This document shows positions 42,367-57,654 of a DNA stretch of 64,000 nucleotides, in pieces (positions within the stretch are counted from its first letter, which is position 1; each line of letters begins with the position of its first letter). Source of the DNA: Archangiaceae bacterium (GTDB lineage: Bacteria; Myxococcota; Myxococcia; Myxococcales; Myxococcaceae); contig JADJNS010000034.1 in NCBI GenBank assembly GCA_016714225.1, positions 62,001 through 126,000 on the forward strand, in the 5' to 3' direction. A model generated the notes under the pieces. It did not search any database. It had not been told where the DNA came from and saw only the letters and a program-made list of their open reading frames with translations. The position numbers were made by a program, and so were the translations under genes.

Positions 42367-43601
42367 GGTGGGCACCTCAAGGCGTCGACGCAGTCGGGTT
42401 TGCCGTCCGTCAGGCAGCACAGCCAGCCTTTCTCGAACGTGCAGTAGTCGCACGGGCAGGTGCTGCAGCCGAGCGCGGGAGTGCGGTCGGCGCAGCTGCC
42501 GTCGACACAGACGTCGCCCACCTTGCACACGGTGGAGCAGCCGCCGCAGTGCAGCGGGTTTCTCCCGCCGGGGCAGAAGCCGGAGCAGCTCGAAGCCCCC
42601 AACGGGCAGCTGGCCACACATGCGCCGCGCGCGCAGACCGTGCCCGAGGAGCAGGCAGTGCCGCACGCACCGCAGTTCGCCGGGTCGTCGGTCAGCGCGG
42701 TGCAAGTGGCGCCGCAGCGGGTGAGCCCGGCCGAGCACGCGCAGGCGCCGCCCGAGCACTGCTCGCCCACGGCGCAGGCCTGGTTGCACCCGCCGCAGTG
42801 CTTCGCGTCGCGCTGGGTGTCGATGCACGCGCTGCCGCAGCGGCTGGTGCCGCCCGGGCAGTCGCACGCGCCCGCGTCACAGAACTGCGTTGCGTCGCAG
42901 CGGCGGCAGCTCGCGCCGCAGTGGTCGTGGTCCGTTGAAAGGTCCCAGCAGCGCCCGTCGCGGCAGGCGTCGGTCGGGTTCGAGCTGCAGACGGAGGCGC
43001 AGGCGCCGCGCTCGCACTTCTGCCCCGAGGGGCAGACGTTGCCGCAGTCGCCGCAGTTCGAGGGGTCGACCTGCACCCGCTTGCAGCTGCTCGCGCAGGC
43101 CTTCTCGCCGGGCGCGCAGGCGCAGGAGCCGGCGCGGCAGCCGGCATTCGCGAGCGTGCACCCCTTGAAGCACCCGCCGCACGAGCCCAGCGCCTGCTGC
43201 TGGTCGATGCAGAGAATGCTGCACATCGTGCCGCGGCCCTCGCAGTCGCACTTGCCGTCGACGCACGCGACGCCCGGCGCGCAGAATGCGCAGCCCATGG
43301 TCGAGGGCTTCGCCTTGCACTCGCCCGACACGCACAGCTCGGTCGCGCTGCAGTGGCGGTCGCACGCGCCGCAGTTGGCCGGATCGGCCGAGACCAGCGC
43401 GCAGGTGCCGCCGCAGTCGGTCTGAGCCGCCGAGCAGCGGGTGACCGTGACGCAGGTGTTCGTCGCCGGGTCGCACCCCAGGTGGCCGGGGCAGCGGCCC
43501 TCGAAGTCACAGGGAAAGCCCTCGGGGTCGGTCGCGTCTGCGCCGCCGCCGCACGCGCACGCCGCCGCCCACATGAGAACTGCGTGCGCCCCCGTTCGCA
43601 T
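42363..43601 (-). CDS. Cys-rich Stig1-like exported protein
   Basis: A 412-residue precursor with a hydrophobic signal ending in CACGGG. The mature part has more than 60 Cys arranged in about eight repeats of the form CGGTC..(S/D)PANCGACGxxC..G..C..G.C, matching the Stig1-type domain common in myxobacterial secreted proteins. All cysteines should form disulphides after export. It is the first gene of the operon and may act as a rigid surface stalk or adhesin for the two proteins encoded next; the function is not known for any homologue I can name. Confidence 0.82.
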   Translation of the reverse strand: MRTGAHAVLMWAAACACGGGADATDPEGFPCDFEGRCPGHLGCDPATNTCVTVTRCSAAQTDCGGTCALVSADPANCGACDRHCSATELCVSGECKAKPSTMGCAFCAPGVACVDGKCDCEGRGTMCSILCIDQQQALGSCGGCFKGCTLANAGCRAGSCACAPGEKACASSCKRVQVDPSNCGDCGNVCPSGQKCERGACASVCSSNPTDACRDGRCWDLSTDHDHCGASCRRCDATQFCDAGACDCPGGTSRCGSACIDTQRDAKHCGGCNQACAVGEQCSGGACACSAGLTRCGATCTALTDDPANCGACGTACSSGTVCARGACVASCPLGASSCSGFCPGGRNPLHCGGCSTVCKVGDVCVDGSCADRTPALGCSTCPCDYCTFEKGWLCCLTDGKPDCVDALRCPP

Positions 43602-43643
43602 CGGGCGCGAGCCTTTATCAGGCCGCGCCTGGTGTCACGGGCT

Positions 43644-44747
43644 TCAGCCGAACAGCTCTTTCACCTTCTGAAAGAAGTTCCGCGTCTGGGGAGACACGTT
43701 CTCACCGCAGGCCTCGGCGAACTTCTCGAGCAGCTCGCGCTGCGCCGACGACAGGTCGGTCGGCGTCTCGACGAGCACCCGCACGTGCTGGTCGCCGCGC
43801 CCGGTGTTGTGCAGGTGGGGTATGCCCTTGTTCTTCAGGCGAAAGACCTTGCCGCTCTGGGTGCCGGCGGGAATCTTCATCTTCACCTTGCCGTCGAGCG
43901 TGGGCACTTCAATCTGCGCCCCCAGCGCGGCCTGGGTGAAGCTCACCGGAACCTCGGCCAGCACCTCGTACTCTTCGCGCACGAAGATGGGGTGCTCTTT
44001 CACGTGCACCACCACGTAGAGGTCGCCCGCCGGGCCACCCGACTCGCCGGGCTCGCCCTCTCCCGCCAGCCGCACCCGCGTACCGGTGTCGACCCCGGGC
44101 GGTATCTTCACCGTCAGCGTCGACTCGCCCGCCACGCGCCCCTGGCCGCGGCAGTCTTTGCACGGGTCGGTGACCACGTGGCCGCTGCCGCCGCACTGGC
44201 CGCACGGGCGCGAGACCGCGAAGAAGCCCTGGGTGAAGCGCACCTCGCCCGCGCCGCCGCAGGTGGGGCACTGGCGCGACTGCTTCGACTTGCTGCCGGT
44301 GCCGTCGCAGGTGTCGCAGCGCTTGGGGCGCGGCAGCTTCACCTGCACCTCGCTGCCGAACGCCGCCTCTTCGAACTTCAGCTCGAGGTTGTAGCGGAGG
44401 TCGGCGCCGCGGTTGCGCACCATGCCGCGGCCGCCGCGCCCACCGAAGAACTCGCCGAAAATCTCGCCGAAGATGTCGTTGAGGTTGACGCCCTGGAAGC
44501 CGGCGCTGCCGAAGCCCTCGAAGCCGCCGGCGTGCCCGAAGCGGTCGTACTTGGCCCGCTTGTCGGGGTCCGACAGCACCGTGTAGGCCTCGGACGCCTC
44601 TTTGTAGACCTCTTCGGCCTGCGCGTTGCCCGGGTTGCGGTCGGGGTGGTGCTGCAGCGCAATCTTGCGGAAGGCGGACTTCAGCGCGGCCTCATCAGCG
44701 CCGCGGTCGACGCCGAGGACCTCGTAGTAGTCACGCTTCGATGCCAT
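43644..44747 (-). CDS. dnaJ: DnaJ-type co-chaperone
   Basis: A 367-residue type I J-protein. The J domain has His34-Pro-Asp (LQHHPDRNPG). A Gly/Phe-rich linker follows (FGHAGGFEGFGSAGFQG), then four zinc-finger CxxCxGxG motifs (CDTCDGTG, CPTCGGAG, CGQCGGSG, CKDCRGQG) and two client-binding beta domains. It stimulates the ATPase of DnaK and presents unfolded proteins. dnaK and grpE are not adjacent. ATG 44747 begins the conserved J domain. No CIRCE repeat is visible upstream; a sigma-70-like promoter is. Confidence 0.96.
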   Translation of the reverse strand: MASKRDYYEVLGVDRGADEAALKSAFRKIALQHHPDRNPGNAQAEEVYKEASEAYTVLSDPDKRAKYDRFGHAGGFEGFGSAGFQGVNLNDIFGEIFGEFFGGRGGRGMVRNRGADLRYNLELKFEEAAFGSEVQVKLPRPKRCDTCDGTGSKSKQSRQCPTCGGAGEVRFTQGFFAVSRPCGQCGGSGHVVTDPCKDCRGQGRVAGESTLTVKIPPGVDTGTRVRLAGEGEPGESGGPAGDLYVVVHVKEHPIFVREEYEVLAEVPVSFTQAALGAQIEVPTLDGKVKMKIPAGTQSGKVFRLKNKGIPHLHNTGRGDQHVRVLVETPTDLSSAQRELLEKFAEACGENVSPQTRNFFQKVKELFG

Positions 44748-44759
44748 AGGGGCGCACCC

Positions 44760-44787
44760 CATATAACTCAGCAACGCCGAGGGGCAA
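44760..44787 (-). promoter_or_regulatory. Candidate sigma-70-type promoter for dnaJ
   Basis: On the minus strand, TTGCCC (44787-44782) and TATATG (44765-44760) are separated by 16 bp, 13 bp before the dnaJ ATG. A nearby G/C inverted repeat (CAATCGCC...GGCGATGG) lies just upstream. The match is moderate. Confidence 0.35.
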
Positions 44788-44847
44788 TCGCCTGGTCGGG
44801 GGGTCCCCTGGCGATGGCGCCCGGCGCCATGAGAGAGTGCGCGCCTC

Positions 44848-45312
44848 TTGAAACACGCCGTCGTCGTCGCCCTGCTCGCCGCTGCCGCTTGCGGCCCCTC
44901 ACAACCCGCTGTCACCGCCCAGGTGGTGCACGAGCCGTGCGGCCCGCTGGTCTTCACCGCCCCCAGCAAGGCCACCGAGGTGCAGCGCGACGCCGCCTCG
45001 AAAGCGCGCGAGCTGTGGAACGTGCTCGGCTTCACCCAGCTGCGCGCCGACGGCGAGGGTGAGCCCATCGCGCTGCGCTTCCAGCTGGCGGCTGCGGTCT
45101 TTCACGGCCTCTACGAGCCCGAGACCGGCGAGGTCATCATCAACTCAGGCATGAGCAAGCCCGACGAGGTCGCCATCGTGATGGCGCACGAGCTCGGCCA
45201 CGCGATGGGTCTGCCCCACGTGACCGGGCGGGTCTCGGTGATGAACCCCGGCAACCTCACCCAGCCGCCGCTGCCTGAAGACAGCGCGCAGCTGCAGCTG
45301 CGCTGCCCCTAG
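44848..45312 (+). CDS. Matrixin-like zinc metalloprotease lipoprotein
   Basis: A 154-residue exported protein. A TTG start at 44848 is inferred because no ATG or GTG in frame precedes the signal peptide (KHAVVVALLAAAAC, lipobox AAAC). The zinc motif HELGHAMGLPH matches HExxHxxGxxH of metzincins, with the Met-turn expected in VSVMNPG. The domain is small, like archaemetzincin/matrixin domains of bacterial predators. It probably cleaves proteins at or outside the cell surface. There is no propeptide long enough for a cysteine switch. Confidence 0.82.
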   Translation: MKHAVVVALLAAAACGPSQPAVTAQVVHEPCGPLVFTAPSKATEVQRDAASKARELWNVLGFTQLRADGEGEPIALRFQLAAAVFHGLYEPETGEVIINSGMSKPDEVAIVMAHELGHAMGLPHVTGRVSVMNPGNLTQPPLPEDSAQLQLRCP

Positions 45313-45319
45313 CTCTTCT

Positions 45320-45589
45320 CTAGCGAACGGCCTTGTTGGTGCGGCCCTGGCGCGCGGCCTTCTTGGCGAGGTCGGCCTCGGCCTTCTGCTTCTTGGTGAG
45401 CACCGACGACGCCGGGGCGGCCTCGTCAGCAGCGCCGGTGCTGCGCGAGCTCCAGTACTTCTTCGCCTTCATCGGCTTCTGGTCGCCCTGAACCTCTTTC
45501 TCGATCTGCGCTTCCTTCGGGTCGCCGGCGAACGCCGACACCGAACCGAGCGACACCGCCGCTCCCAGCAACAACGCGAACGCCTTCAT
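45320..45589 (-). CDS. Small exported basic protein
   Basis: An 89-residue precursor with a Sec signal peptide (MKAFALLLGAAVSLGSVSAFA, cut after residue 21). The mature 68 residues are charged and Ala/Lys-rich (KKQKAEADLAKKAARQGRTNK), probably helical or disordered, with KYWSSRSTGAADEAAPASS in the middle. No family is recognised. It converges on the protease gene, leaving 7 bp between stops. Confidence 0.7.
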   Translation of the reverse strand: MKAFALLLGAAVSLGSVSAFAGDPKEAQIEKEVQGDQKPMKAKKYWSSRSTGAADEAAPASSVLTKKQKAEADLAKKAARQGRTNKAVR

Positions 45590-45704
45590 CTCAAGCTCCT
45601 TCGTGCTCGAACCGATCTATTTCGGCGACAAGAAGGCGGTGCATCGCGTGTGCCTCGCTGCACCGCAGCGAGATTTCAAAGCAGTGGCAATTTGCCCCGG
45701 GGCT

Positions 45705-46205
45705 TCAGTGCGCGGTGGCGGGCGGGTTCGGCACCAGCTGCTCGGCCTGCGCGGCGCCGAGGTGGCGGCCGAACCAGGCACAGGCGAGCTTCACCGCGTC
45801 GGCGTCGTCTTTCGGAGCCGCCAGCTCGCAGTGCTCGAGCAGCCTCGCGTACGCGCGCCGCGCCAGCTTCATCACCGCGGGGTCTTCGCGGCGCAGCTCG
45901 AACAAGGTGGGCACGCGCACGTGCTCGACGTCGCCGCGCCGCGCATCGAGCAGCACCAGCGCGCCGATGCCCCACGGCCGCTGGGCCGCGGCGTCGAGCA
46001 GCGCGGCCGCGCCTTCGTCGGCGCCGAAGCAGCCGACCACGTAGTCGCAGAACGCGGGGTGCGTCTCGAGCAGGTCGGCCACCTGCAACACCCGCTGCAC
46101 GGTCGGCTCGACGCTCAAGGTGGCGAAGCCGGCATCACGAAACTGGGTCGTCGCCCACGGCGCGCCCGAGATGAGAATCAGAGAGTTCATCGCGTCTCTT
46201 CTCAT
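45705..46205 (-). CDS. Dienelactone-hydrolase-like protein lacking the Ser nucleophile
   Basis: A 166-residue protein (ATG 46205; ATG 46190 is also possible) that resembles the C-terminal part of small alpha/beta hydrolases: FRDAGFATLSVEPTVQRVLQVADLL, then YVVGCFGADEGAAALLDAA and IGALVLLDARRGDVEHVRVPTLF. The nucleophile elbow, normally GxSxG (as in GYFGASTGAAAAL of homologues), reads GADEG, so Ser is replaced and ordinary esterase activity is unlikely. It may be a binding or regulatory protein. It is divergent from the amine oxidase gene, 80 bp away. Confidence 0.55.
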   Translation of the reverse strand: MRRDAMNSLILISGAPWATTQFRDAGFATLSVEPTVQRVLQVADLLETHPAFCDYVVGCFGADEGAAALLDAAAQRPWGIGALVLLDARRGDVEHVRVPTLFELRREDPAVMKLARRAYARLLEHCELAAPKDDADAVKLACAWFGRHLGAAQAEQLVPNPPATAH

Positions 46206-46285
46206 CACCGTGCTCCCACCTCCTCGCAACACGCTCCTTTTCCGGTAACGGTGGAAGACCCGCAGGCGGCGCCGGTTCACCGGGC

Positions 46286-47455
46286 ATGGACGTGATGGTG
46301 GTGGGAGCCGGAGTCGCGGGGCTCACGGCGGCGCGCGCGCTGACCCAGGCGGGGCTGAAGGTGCGCGTGCTCGAGGCGCGCGACCGAATCGGCGGCCGCA
46401 TTCACACGTTGCGCATCGCCGCCCACCCGCCGGTCGAGCTGGGCGCCGAGTTCTGCCACGGGCTGCACCCGGTGCTCAGGCGCCTGCGCCTCGAGCTCGG
46501 CGACGCCGACGGCAAGCACCTGCTGCTGCGCCGCGGGCGCCTCATCGACGGCTCGCGCATCACCGAGCGGGCCATGGAGCTGATGGCTGAGCCCGAAGCC
46601 CCCGACCAGCCCATCGCCCGCTTCATCGCCCGGCACGCGCGCGGCGTCACCCGCACCATGGCCCGCTCGTATGCGCAGGGCTTCTTCGTCTGCGACCCCG
46701 ATCGCGCCAGCGCGGTCGCCATCGGCGACATGTCGCGCGTCGGCAGCGAGGTGGGCGACGACCTGCACCGCGTGCTGACCGGCTACGACACCGTGCCGCA
46801 CCGGCTGGCGCGCGGGCTCGACGTGCGGCTGGGCACGCCGGTGCGCGAGATTCGCTGGAGCCCCGGCACGGTGAGCGTCGACGGCCAGGGCGCGCGCGCG
46901 GTGGTCATCACCGTGCCGGTGCCGCTCTACGACCGCCTCGACTTCGTGCCGAGAATTCGCCCCCGGTGGCGCGCGCTGCAGATGGGCAACGTCACCAAGG
47001 TGGTGCTGGGGTTTCGCCCCGAGGTGCCGTGGGCGAAGCGCGACTTCGCGTTTCTGCACGCGCCGCGCGCCGCGTTTCCCACCTTCTGGCGGCTGGCTCC
47101 GTTCGAGGTGCAGACCCTGATGGCCTGGTCGAGCAAGCGCCTCGAGGGCGACCCGGTCGAGCTGGCGCTGCGCTCGCTGTCGCGCGTGCTGCACGTGAAG
47201 CACCCCGAGCGCTGGCTCGCCTTCGCCGAGGTCTGCGACTGGGCCAGCGACCCGTGGGCGAAGGGCGCGTACGCGGTGACCCCGGTCGGCGCCACGCTGA
47301 AGCAGGCGCACCTGTCGGACCCCATCGACGACACCCTCTACTTCGCCGGAGAGGCCACCGAGCCGGGGTACGCCGGCACCGTGCACGGCGCCATGCTCAG
47401 CGGCGAGCGCGCCGCGACCCAGCTGGTGGCCACGCGCCGCCGCCATGCCGCCTAG
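46286..47455 (+). CDS. FAD-dependent amine oxidase family protein
   Basis: A 389-residue flavoprotein. The Rossmann motif VVGAGVAGLTAARALTQAG is at residues 5-23, followed by EARDRIGGRIHT. The C-terminal FAD motif is LYFAGEATEPGYAGTVHGAMLSGERAA (its core FAGEAT is conserved). Lengths of the substrate domain (LGAEFCHG; VVITVPVPLYDRL) fit monoamine oxidases and related enzymes that oxidise C-N bonds with release of hydrogen peroxide. The substrate cannot be told. ATG 46286 gives a Rossmann start without extra residues. Confidence 0.9.
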   Translation: MDVMVVGAGVAGLTAARALTQAGLKVRVLEARDRIGGRIHTLRIAAHPPVELGAEFCHGLHPVLRRLRLELGDADGKHLLLRRGRLIDGSRITERAMELMAEPEAPDQPIARFIARHARGVTRTMARSYAQGFFVCDPDRASAVAIGDMSRVGSEVGDDLHRVLTGYDTVPHRLARGLDVRLGTPVREIRWSPGTVSVDGQGARAVVITVPVPLYDRLDFVPRIRPRWRALQMGNVTKVVLGFRPEVPWAKRDFAFLHAPRAAFPTFWRLAPFEVQTLMAWSSKRLEGDPVELALRSLSRVLHVKHPERWLAFAEVCDWASDPWAKGAYAVTPVGATLKQAHLSDPIDDTLYFAGEATEPGYAGTVHGAMLSGERAATQLVATRRRHAA

Positions 47456-47572
47456 AAATCGAGCAGGGTGAGCCCGTCGAACCCTGCTCGGTCTCGACCC
47501 TCGCGGCACCCTTTGCGCTAAGTCGACCCCGCCCTGCGCAACCGCACGACCCTCACCCGCCTGCTCTACCGC

Positions 47573-49219
47573 GTGCTCCCGCACTGGCAGCGCCTCGGCC
47601 TCGCGGTGCTGGCCTCGCTCGTCGCCGCCAGCGCCGCGGCGCTCTGGGCCCGCCTGCTCGGGCCGCTGCTCGAGTCGCTGCTCACCCACCCGCCGCAAGC
47701 GCAGACGCTCACCCTCACCTGGCTGCCGTTGCTCATCATCGCCACCGCGCTGCTCAAGGCGCTGGCCCAGCTCGTTCACGGCGGCCTGATGCAGAGCATC
47801 GCGCAGCGGGTGCTCGCCGACTTCCGCCACCAGCTCTACGCGAAGCTGCTCGGCCTGCCGCCGTCGTGGCACGAGCAGCGCCACAGCGGAGAGCTGCTCA
47901 CCCGCTTCACCGCCGACGTCGCCGCGCTCGAGCTCACCGTCAGCACCAGCCTCAGCACCTACCTCAAAGACACCTTCACCGTGCTGGCGCTGCTCGCCGT
48001 CTGCGCCACCACCGACTGGCGCCTCGCGGTGCTCGCCTTTCTGGTCATCCCCGCGATGACGGTGCCCGTCTCGCGCTTCGCGAAGAGCCTCAAGCGCATC
48101 GCCACCCAGACCCAGGGCTCGCTCTCGAACCTCACCCGCCTCACCGCCGAGCAGCTGCACAACCTGCCCGTGGTGCAGGCCTATCGGGCCGAGCCGCAGG
48201 CGCTGCAGGCCTTCGACGACGAGCAGCGCCGCTACCTGCACGCGATGAAGCGCTCGCTGTTCGTGCGCGGCGCGTTCACCCCCACCCTCGAGATGATGGG
48301 CATCGCCGCCATCGCGCTGTGCCTCATCGCCGGCGCGCGCGCGGTCGCGAATGAGCCTCAGCTCTCGGGCTCGCTGCTCTCGTTTCTCGCCGCGGCGCTC
48401 TTGATGTACCAGCCGCTCAAGGGCCTCTCGGGCACCTTCAGCGAGGTCGCCCGCGGCCTCTCTTCCGCCGACCGGCTGTACGAGATTCTCGACACCCCCA
48501 TCGCCGACGAGACCGGCGACGAGGCCCCGCCGCTCGAGCACCTCGAGCTCGACACCGTCTCGCTGCGCTACCCCGACGGCCGCGAGGCCCTGCGCGAGGT
48601 CTCTCTCTCCGTGCCGGCGCACCAGACCACCGCGCTCATCGGCCCCTCGGGCGCCGGCAAGTCGAGCGTGCTCTCGCTCATTCTCGGGCTGCAGCGGCCG
48701 ACCCAGGGCACCGTACGGTGGAACGGGAGACCTCTCTCGAGCTGGTCGCTCTCTTCGCTGCGCCGGCGCATCGCCTGGGTCAGCCAGGAGCCGCTGCTGC
48801 TCTCGGGCACCGTGCGCGAGAACCTCAAGCTCGGCGCCGCCACCGCCACCGACGAGGCGCTGTGGTCGGTGCTCGAGCGCGCCCATGCGGCCGATTTCGT
48901 TCGGGCGTTACCGAATGGTCTCGACGAAGAGGTCGGTGAGCGGGGCCAGCGGCTGTCGGGAGGCCAGCGCCAGCGGCTGGCCATCGCCCGCGCGCTGCTC
49001 ACCGAGCCCTCGCTGCTGCTGCTCGACGAGCCCACTTCGTCGCTCGACGAGACCGCGCAGGCCGAGGTGCAGCGCTCGCTGGGCGCCCTCGTCGAGGGGA
49101 GAACGGTGCTGGTGGTCGCGCACCGGCTCTCCACCGTGGCCCACGCGAACCTGATCCACGTGCTCGAGTCAGGTCGCCTGGTTCGCACAGGCCCGCCGGC
49201 CGACGTGTTACCGCGCTGA
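47573..49219 (+). CDS. ABC exporter, fused permease-ATPase (MsbA type)
   Basis: A 548-residue half-transporter beginning at GTG 47573; an in-frame TAA lies upstream and only a CTG is available earlier. Six membrane helices occupy about residues 5-295. The ATPase has Walker A GPSGAGKSS, Q-loop VSQEPLLLSG, signature LSGGQRQRLAIARALL, Walker B LLLLDEPTSSLDE and H-loop VAHRLST. Dimers of such proteins export lipid A, lipids, drugs or peptides. It follows the amine oxidase gene by 117 bp with no proof of joint expression. The N-terminus may be slightly short. Confidence 0.92.
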   Translation: MLPHWQRLGLAVLASLVAASAAALWARLLGPLLESLLTHPPQAQTLTLTWLPLLIIATALLKALAQLVHGGLMQSIAQRVLADFRHQLYAKLLGLPPSWHEQRHSGELLTRFTADVAALELTVSTSLSTYLKDTFTVLALLAVCATTDWRLAVLAFLVIPAMTVPVSRFAKSLKRIATQTQGSLSNLTRLTAEQLHNLPVVQAYRAEPQALQAFDDEQRRYLHAMKRSLFVRGAFTPTLEMMGIAAIALCLIAGARAVANEPQLSGSLLSFLAAALLMYQPLKGLSGTFSEVARGLSSADRLYEILDTPIADETGDEAPPLEHLELDTVSLRYPDGREALREVSLSVPAHQTTALIGPSGAGKSSVLSLILGLQRPTQGTVRWNGRPLSSWSLSSLRRRIAWVSQEPLLLSGTVRENLKLGAATATDEALWSVLERAHAADFVRALPNGLDEEVGERGQRLSGGQRQRLAIARALLTEPSLLLLDEPTSSLDETAQAEVQRSLGALVEGRTVLVVAHRLSTVAHANLIHVLESGRLVRTGPPADVLPR

Positions 49220-49490
49220 CACTGCTGCGGGCGGTGACGCTACTGGCACGTGACTTGATCGTCTGAGCGCCCGTGGCGTTCACCGATTCGAAACACTCCC
49301 CCGCGCGAAGCGCGCAAGTCCCCGCCGATGTTGAGCGGCAGCGTCCGCTCATCGACACGCGGGGACCCCCCAGGGGTTTCGCTTCGGGAACATCTGCCTC
49401 GGTGACGTCACCGTTTCGTGAACCTCACCGCCCCTTGGACCTCAGCCCTCATCACCTTCTGCATCACCCGTAGCGAAGCGAGTAGCAGTC
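49220..49490. other. Intergenic region rich in perfect palindromes
   Basis: Contains TGGCACG-N4-TTGA (49244-49258), similar to a sigma-54 promoter but with GA instead of the essential -12 GC; TGAGCGG-N6-CCGCTCA (about 49332-49351); and the perfect 12-bp palindrome GGTGACGTCACC (49401-49412). It precedes the signalling cluster and probably holds its regulation. No gene is visible. Confidence 0.45.
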
Positions 49491-49892
49491 ATGTTCGTCC
49501 CACCATTCACCCCGAGCACTCCCCTGGACCCTCAAGACGCCACCGTGATTCTGAAGCGCACTGACCTCCGTCAACGCAGCAACCTCGCACGGCACCTTCG
49601 CGCCGACGGGTTCAACGTCCTCGAGGTCGACGAGGGCATCGAGCTCGCCGCATGGTGCAAGGCGTTTCGCACCGCCGAGTCGAAGCTGCCCGACGTGGTG
49701 ATCAGCGACGACCTCATCTCGGTGCAACAGCTCGAAGACGGCGCCAAGCCGCCCTTCATTCTCGTCACCCGCCCCGACGACTGGCGCAGCTTCATGGCCG
49801 CCGAGCGCGCCGGAGCCGCCTACGTCTTCGAATCGTCGCCCGACGACAGCGCCCTTCGCAGCGCCGTCTTCTCGCTCACCCGCGCCTGGTGA
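49491..49892 (+). CDS. Degenerate receiver-domain protein
   Basis: A 133-residue protein with the alternating strand-helix order of a response-regulator receiver: ATVILKRTDLRQRSNLARHLRADGFNVLEV, then LPDVVISDDLIS and PPFILVTRPDDWRSF, AAYVFESSPDDSALR (fragments). The acidic pocket is replaced by KRTDL and the Lys-Pro by ESSP; Asp73 or Asp74 may still occupy the phospho-site. It is probably a phosphorylation-independent adaptor for the kinases encoded downstream. A palindrome GGTGATCACC overlaps its end. Confidence 0.7.
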   Translation: MFVPPFTPSTPLDPQDATVILKRTDLRQRSNLARHLRADGFNVLEVDEGIELAAWCKAFRTAESKLPDVVISDDLISVQQLEDGAKPPFILVTRPDDWRSFMAAERAGAAYVFESSPDDSALRSAVFSLTRAW

Positions 49893-50022
49893 TCACCGTT
49901 CGGTGACTGTTACCGCTGAGTAACTGCCCCACGTGACGTTGCGGAATTTCAAGCCCACGACATACAAGTTCACCCCACGCCTCCCGCAGTACCCTGAAGT
50001 AACGGAAGAAAGAGACCTACAC

Positions 50023-51414
<1,392 letters not shown>

Positions 51415-51436
51415 ACCCCGCGAAAGGCGGTGTCAC

Positions 51437-56397
<4,961 letters not shown>

Positions 56398-56401
<4 letters not shown>

Positions 56402-57649
56402 CCGCGGCGGGCGACGACGAGCAGGTCGACATTCTTCTGGTCGATGACCAGTCGGCCGGCCTGTTGTCGCTCGAGGCCACGCTCGAGCCGCTGGGTCAGC
56501 GGCTGCACCGCGCGCAGTCGGGGCGCGAGGCGCTGCGCCACCTGCTCGACCACGACTACGCGCTCATTCTGCTCGACGTGGTGATGCCGGGGCTCGACGG
56601 CTTCGAGACCGCGCGGCTGATTCGCGAGCGCGAGCGCTCGTCGCAGACGCCGATCATCTTTCTCACCGCGCTGTCTGACGGCGCGCTGCCGCGGCTGCGC
56701 GCCTACTCGATGGGCGCGGTCGACTACCTGGTGAAGCCGTTCGAGCCCGAGGTGCTGCGCTCGAAGGTGAGCGTGTTCGTCGAGCTGGCGCGCAAGACGT
56801 CGCTGATCGAGAAGCAGGCGCGCGAGCTGCGCGACGCCCAGGCGGTCGCGCACGAGCGCGAGCTGGCGCGCACCCGCGAAGAGTTCTTCGCCGTGGCGCT
56901 GCACGAGCTGCGCACCCCGCTCACCTCGATGGGGCTGCAGATGCACGCGCTCAAGCGGTGGGTGATGAAGGCGACCGGCCCGCTGCAGCCGACCGACCTG
57001 CAGGCGCGGCTGGGCGACGTCGAGGCGGGCATGGCGCGGCTCAACAAGCTGTCGGACTACCTGCTCGACATCTCGCGCATGCGTGAAGGGCGGGTGGTGC
57101 TCGAGCGGCAGCCGGTCGACATCTCCGAGGTGGCGGGCAGCGTGGTCGAGCGCATTCAACACGAGCGCCGCGAGCTGGGCGTCGACCTCGAAGTTCAGCA
57201 CCACCGGCCCCGCGGTGGGCTTCTGGGACAAGAACCGCCTCGAGCAGGTGGCCACCAACCTGGTCACCAACGCGGTGAAGTACGGCAACGGCAAGCCGGT
57301 GGTGGTGACGGTGACCGCCGACGAGGGCCAGGCCACGCTCACCGTGCGCGACGGCGGCCCGGGCATCTCGCAAGAAGACCAGGACCTGCTGTTTCACCGC
57401 TTCTTCCGCGGGCGGCGGTCTGACGCCGACGGCTTCGGCCTCGGGCTGTGGATAGTGCAGCAGCTGGTGGCGTTGCACGACGGCAAGGTGTCGGTGAAGA
57501 GCGAGCTGGGCAAGGGCTCGGCGTTCATCGTGGTGCTGCCGAAGAACGCCGAGGCGATGCAGCCGCTCAGCCCGGCCGCGAGCGCGCCGACGCCCGCGCC
57601 ATCGAAGCCCACGCTGCCTCCGCTGCCGCCCGTGCTGTCGAAGAACTGA
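56398..57649 (+). pseudogene. Receiver-histidine kinase, one frameshift
   Basis: The intact form would have 416 residues: a receiver with Asp60 (ALILLDVVMPGLDGFE) and Lys113 (VKPFEP), HisKA with His169 (VALHELRTPLTSMGLQ), and an ATPase domain in another frame (RLEQVATNLVTNAVKYGNG, DGGPGIS, DGFGLGLWIVQQL). The frames join near 57194 if one T of GTTCAGC is extra, giving LEVSTTGPAVGFW. Total length minus one is a multiple of three. As written the ATPase domain would be lost, so it is either inactivated or a base error. The start overlaps the big kinase's stop. A Pro-rich tail ends the protein. Confidence 0.8.
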
Positions 57650-57654
57650 CCCGC

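Noticed and set aside
44748..44847. CIRCE heat-shock operator upstream of dnaJ
   Set aside because: The inverted repeat TTAGCACTC-N9-GAGTGCTAA is not present; only unrelated G/C palindromes are seen.
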